A stretch of 37,004 nt of DNA from Tomitella cavernea (GTDB lineage: Bacteria > Actinomycetota > Actinomycetes > Mycobacteriales > Mycobacteriaceae): the NCBI RefSeq assembly GCF_016599145.1, contig NZ_JAENKO010000014.1, positions 1 through 37,004 of the forward strand, in the 5' to 3' direction. Positions within the stretch are counted from its first letter, which is position 1. Each line of letters starts with the position of its first letter. Positions 9,612 through 17,648 of this stretch are shown piece after piece. Under the pieces are notes generated by a model. The model was not told the origin of the DNA, made no database searches, and saw only the letters and a list, made by a program, of their open reading frames with translations. A program made the position numbers and the translations under genes.

Positions 9612-10715
9612 TCAGGCCAGCCGCGACATCCAGCCGTGCGTGTCTGCGAAGGTGCCCCGCTGGATGCCGGTGAGAGTGTCCCGCAGCGCCCGCGTGACCT
9701 CGCCCGCCTCGCCGTCGGCCACAGTGAACTCGCCGCCTGCGTGCTTGACCGTCCCCACGGGGGTGATCACCGCCGCAGTGCCGCAGGCGAAGACCTCGGT
9801 GATCTCGCCGGACGCGCAGCCGCGCTCCCACTCGTCCGCGCTGATGCGACGCTGCTCCACGCTGTAGCCCGCGTCCGCCGCCAGCTGCAGCAGCGAGTCC
9901 CGGGTGATGCCCGGCAGCAGCGAGCCGGACAGTTCCGGAGTGACCAGGCGCGCGTCGGAGCCGGAGCCGAAGACGAAGAACAGGTTCATCCCGCCCATCT
10001 CCTCGATGTACTCGCGCTCGACGGCGTCGAGCCATACCACCTGGTCACAGCCCTGCCCCGCCGCCTGCGCCTGCGCGATCAGCGAGGCCGCGTAGTTTCC
10101 GCCGAACTTGGCCGCACCCGTACCACCGGGGGCGGCGCGCACGTACTCGTGCGAGAGCCACACGCTCACCGGCTTGATGCCGCGCGGGAAATACGCGCCG
10201 GCGGGCGAGGCGATGAGCACGTACCGGTAGTCGTCCGACGGGCGCACGCCCAGCCCCACGTCGGTGGCAAACATGAACGGCCGCAGGTACAGCGACTCCT
10301 CGCCGCCGGCCGGCGGAACCCACGCGGAGTCGACCGCGAGCAGCTGCCGCAGAGACTCGAGGAAGAGTTCCTCAGGCAGATCGGCCATCGCGAGGCGCTC
10401 GGCGGACGCGCGGAACCGGCGGGCGTTGGCGTCCGGACGGAACGAGTGGATGCCGCCGCCCTCGTGCCGGTAGGCCTTGAGCCCTTCGAAGATGGACTGG
10501 CCGTAGTGCAGCACCGTGGCAGCCGGGTCGAACGTCAACGGCGCGTAGGGGCCCACCACCGCGTCGTGCCAGCCCTCGCCGGGCGAGTAGTCGACGGTGA
10601 CCATGTGGTCGGTGAAGAACTTCCCGAAGCCGGGGGCGGCCAGTACGCGCTCGCGCTCGGCGTCCGAATGCGGTGCGGGATGCGGATTATGCGCGAATTC
10701 GGGAAGACCGGTCAT
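9612..10715 (-). CDS. ilvE: Branched-chain amino-acid aminotransferase
   Basis: 367-residue class IV PLP aminotransferase that interconverts leucine, isoleucine and valine with their 2-oxo acids. Typical stretches are [30 protein letters not shown] with the PLP-binding lysine in AKFGGNY, the EEMGGMN segment and [14 protein letters not shown]. The open frame runs far upstream through gcvT, so the start must be chosen. The ATG at 10715 has TACGAT with 7 bases between and gives the length expected for mycobacterial IlvE. The alternative ATG at 10742 overlaps the gcvT stop as ATGA and would add nine residues (translational coupling). Both modes may operate. The gene is directly downstream of gcvT on the same strand and converges with cobS. 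Confidence 0.95.
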   Translation of the reverse strand: MTGLPEFAHNPHPAPHSDAERERVLAAPGFGKFFTDHMVTVDYSPGEGWHDAVVGPYAPLTFDPAATVLHYGQSIFEGLKAYRHEGGGIHSFRPDANARRFRASAERLAMADLPEELFLESLRQLLAVDSAWVPPAGGEESLYLRPFMFATDVGLGVRPSDDYRYVLIASPAGAYFPRGIKPVSVWLSHEYVRAAPGGTGAAKFGGNYAASLIAQAQAAGQGCDQVVWLDAVEREYIEEMGGMNLFFVFGSGSDARLVTPELSGSLLPGITRDSLLQLAADAGYSVEQRRISADEWERGCASGEITEVFACGTAAVITPVGTVKHAGGEFTVADGEAGEVTRALRDTLTGIQRGTFADTHGWMSRLA

Positions 10716-10728
10716 GCGCGTCATCGTA
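10716..10728 (-). promoter_or_regulatory. Putative leaderless promoter for ilvE overlapping the gcvT end
   Basis: TACGAT (10728-10723, minus strand), 7 bases, then ATG at 10715. The wider GATACGATG sequence also occurs before pepA and the TIGR01777 gene, suggesting a shared strong -10. It lies just past the gcvT stop, so ilvE could be transcribed apart from gcvT. Confidence 0.5.
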
Positions 10729-10738
10729 TCGCAGGCGG

Positions 10739-11869
10739 TCATCTGACCCGGCTCGGCAGGAACGGCGGCGGCACCACTTCGCACCGCAGCCCGCGGCCGC
10801 GCACGTCCACGGTCACGACGTCGCCCGGCCGTGGGGCGGATCGCGCGTCCACCAGCGCCAGTGCGATCCCCGCGCCGAGGGTCGGCGAGAACGTGCCGGA
10901 CGTGCACACACCCAGCACGGCCCCGTTGCCGCCCCGGACCCCCTGCCCCGGGCGGGGAATGCCCCTGTCGACGGCCCGCAGAGCGCGGAGCCTGCGCGGC
11001 GGGCCGGCCTCGCGCATCGCGCGGAGCGCGCCGCGTCCGCGAAAAGCCGGCTTGTCCCAGGCGACGGCCCAACCGCACCGCGCCTCCAGCGGCGAGATGC
11101 TTTCCGACAGTTCGTGCCCGTGCAGCGGATACGCCATCTCGGTGCGCAGGGTGTCGCGCGCGCCGAGGCCCGCGAGGACCCCGCCCTGATCGTCGACCGC
11201 CGTGCGCAGCGCGTCGAACACCGCTCCGGCCTGCGCCCACGGGATGATCACCTCGTAGCCGTGCTCGCCGGTATAGCCCGTACGGCCCACCCTCAGGCCC
11301 ACCGTCGTCCCGCCCGGTGCCACGGAGCCGTCGGCGAACCGCATGTAGTCCATCCCCACCGGCAACCCCACGGCCGCCAGGACCGCGGGCGAGCGCGGCC
11401 CCTGCACCGCGAGCACCGCCAGTTCGCGGTGCATGTCGGCCACCTCCAGCCCGGGGGGCGCGCCCGCGCGCAGCACCGCTGCGACCGCCTGCGCGTTGGC
11501 CGCGTTGGGCACCAGGAACACCTCGTCGGCGCCGATTCGGTAGGCGAGCATGTCGTCCACGACGCCGCCTTCCTCGGTGCAGCAGAGCGTGTACTGGGCC
11601 GCACCGTCGTCGAGCGCGCCGAGGTCCGCGGTGAGCACTCTGTCGGCATACGCCGCCGCGCCGGGACCCCGTACCGTCAGCTTGCCCAGATGCGAGACGT
11701 CGAACAGCCCCACCCGGTCGCGCACGCCGTTGTGCTCGGCGACCACTCCGGTGTAAGAGATCGGCATCTCCCAGCCGCCGAACCCGCCGAACGTCGCGCC
11801 GGCCGCCGTGTGCATGTCCTGCAGCGGGCCGTGCTGCGGCCCCCGGGCCGCCGCGTCCGTGGAGTCCAT
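10739..11869 (-). CDS. gcvT: Glycine cleavage system T protein (aminomethyltransferase)
   Basis: 376-residue GcvT, the folate-dependent enzyme that takes the aminomethyl group from the lipoylated H protein to give methylene-tetrahydrofolate and ammonia. The N-terminal GGWEMPISY, the LFDVSHLGK motif, the central [16 protein letters not shown] and the [16 protein letters not shown] stretch are all characteristic. The C-terminal GcvT_C domain includes [20 protein letters not shown]. The ATG at 11869 is chosen because it begins the conserved region and has TACGGT 6 bases upstream (leaderless type); the frame upstream is unconserved. Its stop overlaps a possible ilvE start. The other glycine cleavage genes (gcvH, gcvP) are not in the window, as in M. 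tuberculosis, where gcvT (Rv2211c) stands apart from them. Confidence 0.94.
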   Translation of the reverse strand: MDSTDAAARGPQHGPLQDMHTAAGATFGGFGGWEMPISYTGVVAEHNGVRDRVGLFDVSHLGKLTVRGPGAAAYADRVLTADLGALDDGAAQYTLCCTEEGGVVDDMLAYRIGADEVFLVPNAANAQAVAAVLRAGAPPGLEVADMHRELAVLAVQGPRSPAVLAAVGLPVGMDYMRFADGSVAPGGTTVGLRVGRTGYTGEHGYEVIIPWAQAGAVFDALRTAVDDQGGVLAGLGARDTLRTEMAYPLHGHELSESISPLEARCGWAVAWDKPAFRGRGALRAMREAGPPRRLRALRAVDRGIPRPGQGVRGGNGAVLGVCTSGTFSPTLGAGIALALVDARSAPRPGDVVTVDVRGRGLRCEVVPPPFLPSRVR

Positions 11870-11881
11870 GCCCCGACCGTA
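11870..11881 (-). promoter_or_regulatory. Putative leaderless promoter of gcvT
   Basis: TACGGT at 11881-11876 on the minus strand, 6 bases, then the ATG at 11869. A GGGG lies only 1-2 bases before the ATG, too close to be a normal ribosome site. Confidence 0.45.
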
Positions 11882-11987
11882 ACGCCGCCGCGACGGCGGC
11901 ACCGCCGGTTCGCACGACCATGCGCCGGCCGCAGGGGGCCGGCCGGGCCCGGTCTGCACGGCGCCGCCATCGCACCCGTGCGGTCGA

Positions 11988-12033
11988 TACGATGGCTCCG
12001 TGCACCCGCCGGCCCGTTCCGGCGGGCGTGCAC
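11988..12033 (+). promoter_or_regulatory. pepA promoter (-10 TACGAT) with hairpin at the 5' end of the leader
   Basis: TACGAT at 11988-11993 within GATACGATG is a good -10. Transcription is expected near 12000. A hairpin then begins at once: 12005-12012 pairs with 12019-12026 (8 bp, 6-base loop), extended by 12000-12004 with 12029-12033 past a two-base bulge. It would cap the 5' end of a 150-base leader. A GTG at 12000, 6 bases after the -10, is in frame with pepA. Confidence 0.45.
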
Positions 12034-12149
12034 CGGCCGCTCCGGAAGCGGACCGCGCCGCATCGACCCATCCGGCAAGGCGACCCGTCCGACAGCACGA
12101 CCCGTCCTGCACGACATCGCCGCCGGCCACGATCCACCAGGAGCCGCAA

Positions 12150-13721
12150 GTGAGTGCCTCGCACACCGCCCCCGCTTCCTCGACGTTCCCCGCGCCGGCG
12201 CCTCGGCTCGCCGCGGTGACCGCCGTCGACCCCGCCGCCGAGGTCCTCGTGGTGGGCCTGTTCAAGGGCGAGGCGGGGCCGTCCCTGGCGGACCTCGGCC
12301 CGCTGTCCGGCGGGCTCGCCGCCGATGTGCTCGCACGCCTGGAGTCGGTGGGCGCGGACGGGGCCGCCGCCACGGTGCAACGGGTCCCGGCCCCGCCGGA
12401 TCTCGGCGTCGCGAGCGTCCTCGCCGTAGGGCTCGGCGATGTCCCCGATCCGTCCGCGGAGCCGGACGACGCTGCTGCAGGCGAGGCCGAGGAGCGCCTC
12501 CGCCAGGCCGCGGGCACCGCAGCACGGGCACTCGACGGCGTGGAGCACGCGGTCACCACGCTGTCGCTGCGCGGAGCGGGCCCCACGGCCGAGGGCTTCG
12601 TGCTGGGCGCCTACCGGTACACCGAGTTCAAATCCGCCCCGGGGCCGTCGCCCGTGGGGCGGGTCGACCTCTTGGTTCCGGACGCGGGCGGGTCCGACGA
12701 CGGCGTGGGAGCGGATCCCGCCGCGCAGGTGGAGCACGCCGCGACCGTCGCCGCCGCCGTGGTGGTGGCCCGGGACTTCGTCAACACCCCGCCCAGCCAC
12801 CTGTATCCGGCCGAGTTCGCCGACCGTGCACGCGCACTGGGCACGGTGACGGGCCTGCACGTCGAGGTACTCGACGAGGACGACCTGGCCGAGGGCGGCT
12901 ACGGCGGGATCCTGGGCGTCGGCAAGGGGTCGTCCCGTCCGCCGCGCCTGGTACGTATGGCCCATCGGGGCGGTGAGGGGTCGGGTCCCGGCGTCGCACT
13001 GGTCGGCAAGGGGGTCACCTTCGACTCCGGCGGCATCTCCATCAAGCCGGCCGCAGGCATGGAGAACATGACCTCCGACATGGGCGGCGCCGCAGCCGTG
13101 GTCGCCACCGTGGTGCTCGCCGCCCAACTGGGCATCCCCCTCGACATCACCGCGTACGTCCCCATGGCGGAGAACCTCCCGTCGGCCACCGCCCAGCGGC
13201 CCGGCGACGTGCTCACCCAGTACAACGGCACCACGGTCGAGGTCATCAACACCGACGCCGAGGGACGGCTCATCCTGGCCGACGCCATCGCGCGCGCATG
13301 CGAGGATTCCCCCGCCTACCTCATCGACACCGCGACGCTCACCGGCGCGCAAATGGTGGCGCTGGGTTCACGCACCCCCGGTGTGATGGGCACCGACGAG
13401 TTCCGCGATCGCGTCGCCCGGATATCCCGGACGGTGGGCGAGAACGGCTGGCCTATGCCCCTGAGCGAGGAGCTGCGCGCCGACCTCGATTCGAAGGTGG
13501 CCGACCTGGCCAACGTCACCAATCACCGCTGGGGAGGCATGCTGGCGGCCGGGCTGTTCCTGCGCGAGTTCGTCGCCGACGGAGTCCAGTGGGCGCATCT
13601 CGACGTGGCGGGACCCGCCTACAACACAGGTGGCGCCTTCGGCTACACGGGCAAGGGCGGCACCGGCGTGCCGGTGCGCACCATGATCGCCGTGCTCGAG
13701 GACATCGCCTCGAACGGATGA
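12150..13721 (+). CDS. pepA: Leucyl aminopeptidase (M17 family)
   Basis: 523-residue cytosolic M17 metallo-aminopeptidase that removes N-terminal residues from peptides, using two divalent metals. The C-terminal catalytic domain shows [19 protein letters not shown] (metal-binding Lys and Asp), [11 protein letters not shown] and the family signature NTDAEGRL, followed by LADAIARA. The N-terminal ~170 residues form the less conserved macro-like domain. The GTG start at 12150 has AGGAG 6 bases upstream and gives a length close to the M. tuberculosis homologue (PepB, 515 aa). The frame stays open upstream to a GTG at 12000 that sits at leaderless spacing from a -10, which would add 50 Pro/Arg/Ala-rich residues; I consider that form possible but secondary. 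Confidence 0.94.
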   Translation: MSASHTAPASSTFPAPAPRLAAVTAVDPAAEVLVVGLFKGEAGPSLADLGPLSGGLAADVLARLESVGADGAAATVQRVPAPPDLGVASVLAVGLGDVPDPSAEPDDAAAGEAEERLRQAAGTAARALDGVEHAVTTLSLRGAGPTAEGFVLGAYRYTEFKSAPGPSPVGRVDLLVPDAGGSDDGVGADPAAQVEHAATVAAAVVVARDFVNTPPSHLYPAEFADRARALGTVTGLHVEVLDEDDLAEGGYGGILGVGKGSSRPPRLVRMAHRGGEGSGPGVALVGKGVTFDSGGISIKPAAGMENMTSDMGGAAAVVATVVLAAQLGIPLDITAYVPMAENLPSATAQRPGDVLTQYNGTTVEVINTDAEGRLILADAIARACEDSPAYLIDTATLTGAQMVALGSRTPGVMGTDEFRDRVARISRTVGENGWPMPLSEELRADLDSKVADLANVTNHRWGGMLAAGLFLREFVADGVQWAHLDVAGPAYNTGGAFGYTGKGGTGVPVRTMIAVLEDIASNG

Positions 13722-13731
13722 CTCCCCGGCC

Positions 13732-13765
13732 GCCCGCCGCGTGCCCGTGCGGTCATGCGGCGGGC
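13732..13765. terminator. Hairpin between convergent pepA and the small conserved gene
   Basis: A 9 bp perfect inverted repeat (13732-13740 with 13757-13765) with a 16-base loop starts 10 bases after the pepA stop. There is no U tract. It could terminate pepA and also act on the opposite gene ending at 13795. Confidence 0.4.
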
Positions 13766-13794
13766 GCGTGCGGGCCGGTGCCCGCGTCCGGCAT

Positions 13795-14190
13795 TCATTC
13801 CACCGGATCCTGCTCCGAGGCGCCCTGCCCCGAGGCCCGTCCCCCGAGCATTTCCGCGCGCAGCGCGCGGCGCCGCCGGATCCGCGCGCGCTCGATGTGG
13901 TCGCGCATGCGCTGCGGATAGCCGACCTTGGTCACGTCGTAGATCGGGATGGCGGCCTCGCGGCCCACCCGCGCGGCACCGCGGGCTCCGCCGGGTGCCC
14001 GCCGGGTCCAACTGCCGTCCTTGTCGACGAGGACGATCGTCACCGCGTTGAAGGAGTTCTCCGGTTCCACGAACCCTTCCACGCCCTCGTGGGACTTGGC
14101 CCAGGCCACCAGGTACGTGCGGTCCGCGTCAGTGCGCGCGCGCTTCTCCTTCGCCACCGGCCCGCCGAACAACCCGTCCAACAACCCCAT
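13795..14190 (-). CDS. Small conserved actinobacterial protein, unknown function
   Basis: 131-residue soluble protein. It resembles a short family common in actinobacteria that is often loosely labelled 'oxidoreductase'; I know of no demonstrated activity. Visible features are an N-terminal MGLLDGLFGG, a YLVAWAKSHEGVEGFVEPE stretch, a VTIVLVDKDGSWTRR beta segment, IPIYDVTKVGYPQRMRDHIERAR (probably the most conserved part) and a low-complexity C-terminus. There is no signal peptide, membrane helix or cofactor motif. The ATG at 14190 is chosen from the conserved N-terminus; a second ATG 13 bases upstream (14203) begins the same MGLLDG word in another frame because of a 13 bp tandem duplication. 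It converges with pepA and is divergent from dlaT. Confidence 0.75.
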   Translation of the reverse strand: MGLLDGLFGGPVAKEKRARTDADRTYLVAWAKSHEGVEGFVEPENSFNAVTIVLVDKDGSWTRRAPGGARGAARVGREAAIPIYDVTKVGYPQRMRDHIERARIRRRRALRAEMLGGRASGQGASEQDPVE

Positions 14191-14216
14191 CGAGCAACCC
14201 CATCGTCACGTTGACA
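14191..14216 (-). repeat. 13 bp imperfect tandem duplication at a start codon
   Basis: On the minus strand GATGGGGTTGCTC is followed directly by GATGGGGTTGTTG. Each copy holds an ATG followed by codons for Met-Gly-Leu-Leu, but 13 bases is not a multiple of three. The upstream copy therefore opens a different short frame (about 24 codons). Confidence 0.7.
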
Positions 14217-14684
14217 ATTCCTGTCGCGCCTCTTCGCACCCGCCTCGCGCCGACACGTGCCCGGATTCCCGCACAATTCTGCCACCGGAATCGGGGGCCC
14301 GCCGCGCCGACCGTATCCCCCGCACACCGTGTACCCAGCGGCCGGCGGAACGCGCCGTCCCGTTCCTGCACCAGGGGAACGACCCTACCGGCGGGTCGTT
14401 TCCGGTGCACGGCTTGTACAGCACACCCACCACGAGCACAAATCGCGCACGGGTGCAAGGATGGACGCCGGAGATGCCCGACGACTCCGGCAACGGCAGC
14501 GCGGGTGCGGCCTTGCGAAGGCAACGAGCAACGCCCGCCCGCAGAGTCCGTGCCGCTCTTCGGCAAAACGGCACCTCCAGGCCCACCGGCCAGCCCACAA
14601 TGAAACCGTGCCCGCCGACCGGGCAGCAGCACGGCGCAGAGCGACCCCGAAGAACACATACACAACTTTCAGGAGTCAGACGAC
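14204..14684. other. Long divergent intergenic region upstream of dlaT
   Basis: About 480 bases lie between the divergent small gene and dlaT. Open frames cross it on both strands, but none has gene-like composition or a recognisable product. It holds an inverted repeat at 14378-14400 (8 bp arms AACGACCC/GGGTCGTT, 7-base spacer, extendable past one bulge). Just before dlaT is AGGAG (14671-14675). I could not assign a confident -10/-35 pair. The size suggests a long dlaT leader or a controlled promoter. Confidence 0.5.
14378..14400. promoter_or_regulatory. Inverted repeat upstream of dlaT (operator or leader hairpin)
   Basis: Arms AACGACCC and GGGTCGTT pair perfectly around TACCGGC; two further G-C pairs form on each side if one A is bulged. 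It lies about 285 bases before the dlaT start and is not at a gene end. It could be a regulator site or RNA hairpin; no regulator is identified. Confidence 0.35.
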
Positions 14685-16544
14685 ATGGCCTTCTCCGTCC
14701 AGATGCCGGCCCTCGGCGAGAGCGTCACCGAAGGGACCGTCACGAGGTGGCTCAAGCAGGAGGGCGACACGGTAGAGGTCGACGAGCCCCTGCTGGAGGT
14801 CTCCACCGACAAGGTCGACACCGAGATCCCCTCCCCCGCGGCCGGCGTTCTCACCAAGATCGTCGCGCAGGAGGACGACGTCGTCGAGGTCGGCGGCGAG
14901 CTCGCCTCCATCGGCGAAGCCGGCGAGACTCCTCAGAGTCAGCCGGCACAGCAGCAGGAGGAGGCCCCTGTGGCGCAGCAGGACTCGGCGCCGCAGCAGG
15001 ACTCCACACCTCAGCAGGACTCCACACCTCAGCAGGACTCGGCGCCGCAGCAGGACTCCGCACCCCAGCAGAGTTCCGGCGGCAACGCAGGTGGCGCCGA
15101 TGACGGCAGCCCGGTGACGATGCCCGAACTCGGCGAGTCGGTCACCGAGGGCACGGTCACCCGGTGGCTCAAGTCCGTCGGCGACGAAGTGGCAATGGAC
15201 GAGCCGCTGCTGGAAGTCTCCACCGACAAGGTCGACACCGAGATCCCCTCGCCGCTCGCCGGAACCCTGCTGGAGATCTCCGCGCAGGAGGACGATGTCG
15301 TCGAGGTCGGCGGACAGCTCGGCGTCATCGGCTCGGGCTCCCCCGCCTCCGGGCAGAATCAGTCGCAGCCTCAGCAGAGGCAGGAGGCCGAGCCGCAACA
15401 GGAGGCGCCTGCTTCGGCGTCTCCTGCGCAGGAGACGCCGAAGCAGGCCGCTCCTGCGCAGGCCGCTCCTGCGCAGGAAGCTCCTGCGCAGGAAGCTCCG
15501 GAGCGGCCGGCCCCCGCACAGGAGGCCCCGAAGCAGCCGGCACCCTCCCGGAAGCCCGCACCCGCATCTGCGTCTGCGTCTGCGTCTGCGTCCGACTCAT
15601 CGGGCAGCACCCCGTACGTCACCCCGCTGGTCCGCAAGCTCGCGGGCGAGCACGGAGTGGACCTGAACGCCGTGCGCGGCACGGGCGTCGGCGGTCGCAT
15701 CCGGAAGCAGGACGTGCTGGCCGCGGCCGAGGACAAGAAGGCCGCGGCGGCGCCCGCGGCCGCCCCCGCCACGTCCGGGTCCGGCGCTCCGGCCGCCGCG
15801 CCCCGGCCGGAGCTCGCCCACCTGCCCGGGACCACGCAGAAGGCCAACCGCATCCGGCAGATCACGGCGATCAAGACCCTCGAGTCGCTGCAGACCACTG
15901 CGCAGCTCACCCAGACCCATGAGGTCGACATGAGCCGTGTGGCCGCCCTGCGCGCGCAGGCCAAGGCGTCCTTCGCCGAGCGGGAGGGCGTCAACCTGAC
16001 GTTCCTCCCGTTCTTCGCCAAGGCAGTGGTCGAGGCTCTCAAGGCGCACCCCAACGTCAACGCCAGCTACGACGCGGACGCCAAGGAGATCACCTACTAC
16101 CCGGCGGTGCACCTCGGCATCGCGGTGGACACCGAGCAGGGACTGCTCTCGCCAGTCATCCACAACGCGAGCGACCTGTCGCTCGCCGGGCTCGCGCGCG
16201 CCATCGCCGACATCGCCGGCCGCGCCCGCGGCGGCGGCCTCAAGCCGGACGAGCTCACCGGCGGCACGTTCACGATCACCAACATCGGCAGCCAGGGCGC
16301 GCTGTTCGACACCCCGATCCTCGTCCCGCCGCAGGCCGCGATGCTCGGCACCGGCGCCATCGTCAAGCGCCCGTCCGTGGTCAAGGACGACGCGGGCAAC
16401 GAATCGCTCGGCATCCGGTCGATGTGCTACCTGCCGTTGACCTACGACCACCGCCTGGTGGACGGCGCCGACGCGGGACGCTTCGTCAGCACCATCCGCC
16501 AGCGGCTCGAGGAGGGCGCGTTCGAGGCCGATCTGGGCCTATAG
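14685..16544 (+). CDS. dlaT: Dihydrolipoamide acyltransferase (E2), two lipoyl domains
   Basis: 619-residue E2 component of a 2-oxoacid dehydrogenase complex. In mycobacteria DlaT (older name SucB) serves pyruvate dehydrogenase and the peroxynitrite reductase/peroxidase system. Domains in order: lipoyl domain 1 (about 3-77, lipoyl Lys43 in TDKVDTE), a Gln/Ser/Pro repeat linker (about 85-135), lipoyl domain 2 (about 141-220, Lys182 in the same motif), a Gln/Ala/Pro/Glu linker (about 222-305), the peripheral subunit-binding domain (about 309-345, from [12 protein letters not shown]) and the catalytic domain, with His589 and Asp593 in DHRLVDG. The ATG has AGGAG 9 bases upstream. lipB and lipA, which make and attach its cofactor, follow nearby. 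Acyl specificity (acetyl versus succinyl) is not readable by eye. Confidence 0.95.
   Translation: MAFSVQMPALGESVTEGTVTRWLKQEGDTVEVDEPLLEVSTDKVDTEIPSPAAGVLTKIVAQEDDVVEVGGELASIGEAGETPQSQPAQQQEEAPVAQQDSAPQQDSTPQQDSTPQQDSAPQQDSAPQQSSGGNAGGADDGSPVTMPELGESVTEGTVTRWLKSVGDEVAMDEPLLEVSTDKVDTEIPSPLAGTLLEISAQEDDVVEVGGQLGVIGSGSPASGQNQSQPQQRQEAEPQQEAPASASPAQETPKQAAPAQAAPAQEAPAQEAPERPAPAQEAPKQPAPSRKPAPASASASASASDSSGSTPYVTPLVRKLAGEHGVDLNAVRGTGVGGRIRKQDVLAAAEDKKAAAAPAAAPATSGSGAPAAAPRPELAHLPGTTQKANRIRQITAIKTLESLQTTAQLTQTHEVDMSRVAALRAQAKASFAEREGVNLTFLPFFAKAVVEALKAHPNVNASYDADAKEITYYPAVHLGIAVDTEQGLLSPVIHNASDLSLAGLARAIADIAGRARGGGLKPDELTGGTFTITNIGSQGALFDTPILVPPQAAMLGTGAIVKRPSVVKDDAGNESLGIRSMCYLPLTYDHRLVDGADAGRFVSTIRQRLEEGAFEADLGL
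14976..15065 (+). repeat. Five 18 bp tandem repeats in the dlaT linker
   Basis: Five in-frame copies of an 18 bp unit beginning CAGCAGGACTC encode the hexapeptide Gln-Gln-Asp-Ser-(Ala/Thr)-Pro. Copies 2 and 3 are identical at the DNA level, so expansion is recent or maintained by slippage. They form the flexible tether between the two lipoyl domains. Confidence 0.9.
15450..15494 (+). repeat. Three 15 bp tandem repeats in the second dlaT linker
   Basis: Three in-frame copies of GCTCCTGCGCAGG plus two variable bases encode Ala-Pro-Ala-Gln-(Ala/Glu). They lie in the linker between lipoyl domain 2 and the subunit-binding domain. Confidence 0.8.
15564..15593 (+). repeat. Five 6 bp repeats (Ala-Ser) in dlaT
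   Basis: Five copies of a GCGTCT-like hexamer encode (Ala-Ser)5 just before the subunit-binding domain. Copies 2-4 are identical, so copy number could vary between strains. Confidence 0.85.
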
Positions 16545-16604
16545 GGACACCGCCCTCGCACGGGCCATCCCCGCGCCTGCGCGCGCGACCGCAGTAGCCC
16601 ACCG

Positions 16605-16640
16605 CACCCGGGTCTTCGTCGATACGATGAGACCCGGGTG
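16605..16640 (+). promoter_or_regulatory. TIGR01777 gene promoter with two flanking ACCCGGGT palindromes
   Basis: A -10 TACGAT (16623-16628, in the same GTCGATACGATG context as before pepA) lies between two copies of the palindrome ACCCGGGT (16606-16613 and 16632-16639). The 10-base arms 16605-16614 and 16631-16640 are also complementary (16-base loop), so the segment could instead fold as a terminator for dlaT, which ends 60 bases upstream. An operator pair around the -10 is the more interesting reading. Confidence 0.5.
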
Positions 16641-16670
16641 CTGTGCGTTTACAGGAAGGGGTGCCGTGCA

Positions 16671-17555
16671 ATGCGAGTGGCGATCGCGGGATCATCGGGG
16701 CTGATCGGCACGGCCCTCGCCGCCCGGCTCCGGGAGGACGGGCACCGGGTGCTGCGCCTGGTGCGGCGCCCCGCGCGCGGCGACGACGAGATCCCGTGGA
16801 GCCCGGCCACCGACCACCTGGACGGCGCACACCTGGACGGCGTCGACGCCGTGGTGAACCTGTGCGGCGTGGGCATCGGCGACCGTCGCTGGACCGGCGC
16901 CCGCAAGCAGCTCATCCGCGACAGCCGCGTGGAGCCCACCGGGGTGATCGCCCGTGCCGCCGCCGCGGCGGGCGTCCCCGCACTGATCAACGCGGGCGCC
17001 GTCGGCTACTACGGCGACACCGGCGACCACGTGGTGGACGAGTCCTCCCCCGCCGGTTCGGGTTTCCTCGCCGGGGTGTGCGTGGACTGGGAGGGAGCCG
17101 CCCGCGGTGCCGCGGACGCGGGAGTGCGGGTGGTCACGTGTCGCAGCGGCGTGGTCCTCGCGCCGCGCGGCGGAATGCTCGCCCCGCTCAAGCGGCTCTA
17201 TTCCCTCGGGCTCGGCGGACGGCTCGGCAACGGTCACCAGTACATGTCGTGGGTCTCGCTCGACGACCAGATCCGCGCGATCATGTTCCTGCTGCGCAAT
17301 CCCGAAGCGCGCGGGCCGGTGAACATCACCGGCCCCGCCCCCGTCACCAACACCCAGTTCAACGCCGCGCTCGGGCGCCGGCTGCACCGCCCCACCCCGT
17401 GGATCGTCCCGTCGCCGGCGTTGCGCGCGGTGCTCGGCGAGTTCGCCTCCGAGGGCGTGCTCACCGGACAGCGCGCCATCCCCCGGGAACTCGAACGCCT
17501 GGGGTTCGCCTTCCGGCACGCCACCATCGGGCAGGCTCTCGACGCCGCCGTCTGA
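16671..17555 (+). CDS. TIGR01777 family SDR/epimerase-like protein
   Basis: 294-residue protein of the TIGR01777/YfcH branch of the extended short-chain dehydrogenase superfamily, physiological substrate unknown. The Rossmann NAD(P)-binding motif is at the very N-terminus (VAIAGSSGLIGTALA, residues 3-17). The family stretches VVNLCGVGIGDRRWT, ALINAGAVGYYG and the ESSPAGSGFLAGVC segment are present, with YMSWVSLDDQIRAI and GPVNITGPAPVTN in the C-terminal half. The ATG at 16671 is supported by AGGAAGGGG ending about 9 bases upstream; an in-frame GTG at 16638 lies close to the transcription start and is less likely. It sits between dlaT and lipB on the same strand, as in M. tuberculosis (Rv2216), but no lipoate function is known. 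Confidence 0.9.
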   Translation: MRVAIAGSSGLIGTALAARLREDGHRVLRLVRRPARGDDEIPWSPATDHLDGAHLDGVDAVVNLCGVGIGDRRWTGARKQLIRDSRVEPTGVIARAAAAAGVPALINAGAVGYYGDTGDHVVDESSPAGSGFLAGVCVDWEGAARGAADAGVRVVTCRSGVVLAPRGGMLAPLKRLYSLGLGGRLGNGHQYMSWVSLDDQIRAIMFLLRNPEARGPVNITGPAPVTNTQFNAALGRRLHRPTPWIVPSPALRAVLGEFASEGVLTGQRAIPRELERLGFAFRHATIGQALDAAV

Positions 17556-17635
17556 CCCGGCGGGCGCACGAGCGCCGGCCGTGCCCCCGCCGATCCGCCC
17601 CGCGCGGGGCCGCCGGGACCGTATCGGCGGCGGCG

Positions 17636-17648
17636 TACTGTCGTCGTC
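17636..17648 (+). promoter_or_regulatory. Putative leaderless promoter of lipB
   Basis: TACTGT (17636-17641), 7 bases (CGTCGTC), then the ATG at 17649. There is no Shine-Dalgarno sequence in front of this ATG, which supports leaderless initiation. Confidence 0.55.

Noticed and set aside
9612-13352. 1246-codon minus-strand open frame joining ilvE to sequence antisense to pepA
   Set aside because: Only the last 367 codons are IlvE-like. The rest is shadow frame across gcvT and antisense pepA, so it is not a fusion protein.
14211-14216. TTGACA, a perfect -35 hexamer on the plus strand before dlaT
   Set aside because: No TANNNT-like -10 is found 16-19 bases downstream, and the hexamer lies next to the start region of the divergent gene.
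14206-14598. 130-codon minus-strand frame (and overlapping plus-strand frames) in the dlaT upstream gap
   Set aside because: Cys/Arg/Gly-rich with no recognisable domain, no ribosome site noted and inconsistent codon composition. Left as intergenic.
14976-15065. Regular 18 bp repeats as a possible CRISPR-like array
   Set aside because: The repeats are contiguous with no spacers and are in frame within dlaT, encoding a linker; no cas gene is present.
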